A DNA stretch of 13,440 nt from CAYUIS01 sp964444825. Lineage in GTDB: Bacteria; Chloroflexota; Anaerolineae; B4-G1. The notes beneath the pieces were generated by a model that saw only the letters and a list, made by a program, of their open reading frames with translations, was not told the DNA's origin and did not search any database. The stretch covers positions 1-13,440 of the forward strand of contig CAYUIS010000147.1 of NCBI GenBank assembly GCA_964444825.1, written 5' to 3'. Position numbers and translations under genes: made by a program. Of this stretch, positions 12,748-13,440 are shown piece after piece (position 1 is the stretch's first letter; the number at the start of each line of letters is the position of its first letter).

Positions 12748-12775
12748 AGTATACACTATCCTTGGATTATGTCAA
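12748..12775 (-). promoter_or_regulatory. Near-consensus promoter for the surface protein pair
   Basis: Read on the minus strand, TTGACA (12775-12770) and TATACT (12753-12748) are separated by 16 bases. The predicted start near 12741 leaves a leader of about 36 bases before the ATG at 12705. Both hexamers are perfect or one base off, so strong constitutive expression is likely. Confidence 0.7.
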
Positions 12776-12819
12776 ACTCCCGATAGAGGAGCCTGGATTC
12801 AAACCGTTCGCCAATTGAT

Positions 12820-12849
12820 TCCCTCCCGCCCCTTGCGGAGCGGGAGGGA
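12820..12849 (-). terminator. Strong hairpin after the CARDB gene, possible terminator lacking a U-tract
   Basis: TCCCTCCCGC (12820-12829) and GCGGGAGGGA (12840-12849) form a perfect 10-base stem with a 10-base loop. It begins 36 bases past the stop codon of the CARDB gene in the direction of transcription. The bases after the stem on the minus strand (ATCAATTGG) are only weakly U-rich, so it may stabilise or process the 3' end rather than terminate alone. It separates that gene from the next promoter. Confidence 0.5.
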
Positions 12850-12885
12850 GTGATTGGTTGGAATTGCGATCTATCTGCCCTATCG

Positions 12886-13440
12886 TTACGGACGTTCGGG
12901 CAGCGGGCGCGGCGGCGGCTGCACGATGGGCCTGTTTCTCCGTTGTGGCAGTGGCCCTGCAGGCGCGTGGCTCGCGTCGAGCGCGTCCGGTGTGCTTCCC
13001 GGTTCAACGACGGTGACCTCGTGCGGTCCGTACACGTTGTTCTCCTCATCAGACTCGAACACCGCACCCCACGTCTCACCGCCATAGGAATCGACCAGAG
13101 CGTAGAGGTCCTTGGTCCCTGGGATGGGAAGCGTGCCCGTGAAGCTACTGTAGCCCGTGCCCATGTAGTAGTAGTCGTCGAAGCGGAGGGTGAGTGACTC
13201 ACCAGGCTCCAGCGGGGCTCCATAGTACCACCAGACCAGCCCTCCCTCAGCTCCGAGTTTGGCCCAGTCCTTGTTGACCTCGACTTCCTCCGTCGGGTTG
13301 ATGTACAGATCGACCCAGAAGCCTGAGGAGCTTTCCGTGGCCCACGTACCCGTATTCTGGATGGTGACCGCGATATCGACCATAGATAGTCCTGCGGTCG
13401 GCTCAGTAGGTATGACGACGATGTTGGTCACCACCAGCTC
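12886..13440 (-). CDS. CARDB-domain surface protein, C-terminal part (partial)
   Basis: The frame is open to the window edge and begins ELVVTNIVVIPTEPTAGLS, the classic opening of a CARDB (cell-adhesion-related, immunoglobulin-like) domain. About 185 residues are visible. The domain continues through DIAVTIQNTGT, WVDLYINP and LEPGESLTLRFDDYYY to YALVDSYGG and the acidic, probably calcium-binding ESDEENNVYGPHEVTVV. After it comes a Pro/Arg-rich tail of about 40 residues (PLPQRRNRPIV, then QPPPRPLPERP) ending at TAA. There is no C-terminal sorting motif or membrane helix in this part. CARDB proteins are normally secreted or surface-bound and often carry several such domains. The N-terminus lies outside the window, so signal peptide and total architecture are unknown. 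A GTG at 13434 is internal, not a start. Confidence 0.8.
   Translation of the reverse strand, partial: ELVVTNIVVIPTEPTAGLSMVDIAVTIQNTGTWATESSSGFWVDLYINPTEEVEVNKDWAKLGAEGGLVWWYYGAPLEPGESLTLRFDDYYYMGTGYSSFTGTLPIPGTKDLYALVDSYGGETWGAVFESDEENNVYGPHEVTVVEPGSTPDALDASHAPAGPLPQRRNRPIVQPPPRPLPERP

Noticed and set aside
12706..12756. ATG at 12756 as start of the MPVSG protein
   Set aside because: It overlaps and lies upstream of the -10 element and the predicted transcript start. The ATG at 12705 has GGAG at good spacing and leads straight into the signal peptide.

Overview
The window looks like a chromosomal stretch from a moderately GC-rich bacterium, most likely a member of the Chloroflexota (Anaerolineae-type). 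This rests on the look of the proteins: repeated YvlB/LiaX-type SHOCT-like modules, short surface proteins with Pro/Thr-rich 'PTPTP' stalks, a CARDB protein, and many MFS carriers. No marker gene is present, so the assignment is an inference. No tRNA, rRNA, CRISPR array, transposase or integrase was seen.

Left block, 1-5270, plus strand. The tail of one gene is followed by an M29 metallo-aminopeptidase, a DHA3-type MFS exporter, and a second MFS carrier with a complete SHOCT-like/YvlB-type module fused to its C-terminus. Next come a small protein in which the same module is split by two membrane helices, and a free-standing copy of the module. The same short helical motif also seems to end the partial gene at the left edge. 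Three related proteins in three architectures, beside two exporters and a peptidase, are the most unusual content of the window. A terminator-like hairpin at 5314-5350 and a near-consensus promoter at 5395-5423 separate this block from the next.

Middle block, 5455-10959, plus strand. Five genes lie head to tail with gaps from -4 to +4 bases: an epoxide-hydrolase-like alpha/beta hydrolase, an MFS carrier, a patatin-like lipase, an Old Yellow Enzyme family oxidoreductase and a C45-type Ntn acyltransferase/hydrolase. They almost certainly share one mRNA, starting near 5430 and ending at a strong terminator that overlaps the last stop codon (10945-10975). The set suggests uptake or export plus hydrolysis and reduction of a lipid-like or N-acylated compound, but no pathway is recognised.

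Intergenic block, 10960-11316. It holds an imperfect direct repeat, a GC-rich hairpin with two mutually exclusive pairings, and a consensus-like promoter carrying several dyads. One dyad is GAAC-N4-GTTC, which matches the LexA/DinR SOS box of Gram-positive bacteria and lies just past the predicted transcription start. The promoter drives a small two-helix membrane protein (11317-11715).

Right block, 11841-13440, minus strand. Two short secreted or surface proteins lie in tandem. Each has a signal sequence, a Pro/Thr-rich stalk and a C-terminal LPXTG-like sorting signal (LPVTG and MPVSG). They are driven by a near-consensus promoter at 12748-12775. A hairpin then precedes the C-terminal part of a CARDB-domain protein that runs off the right edge.
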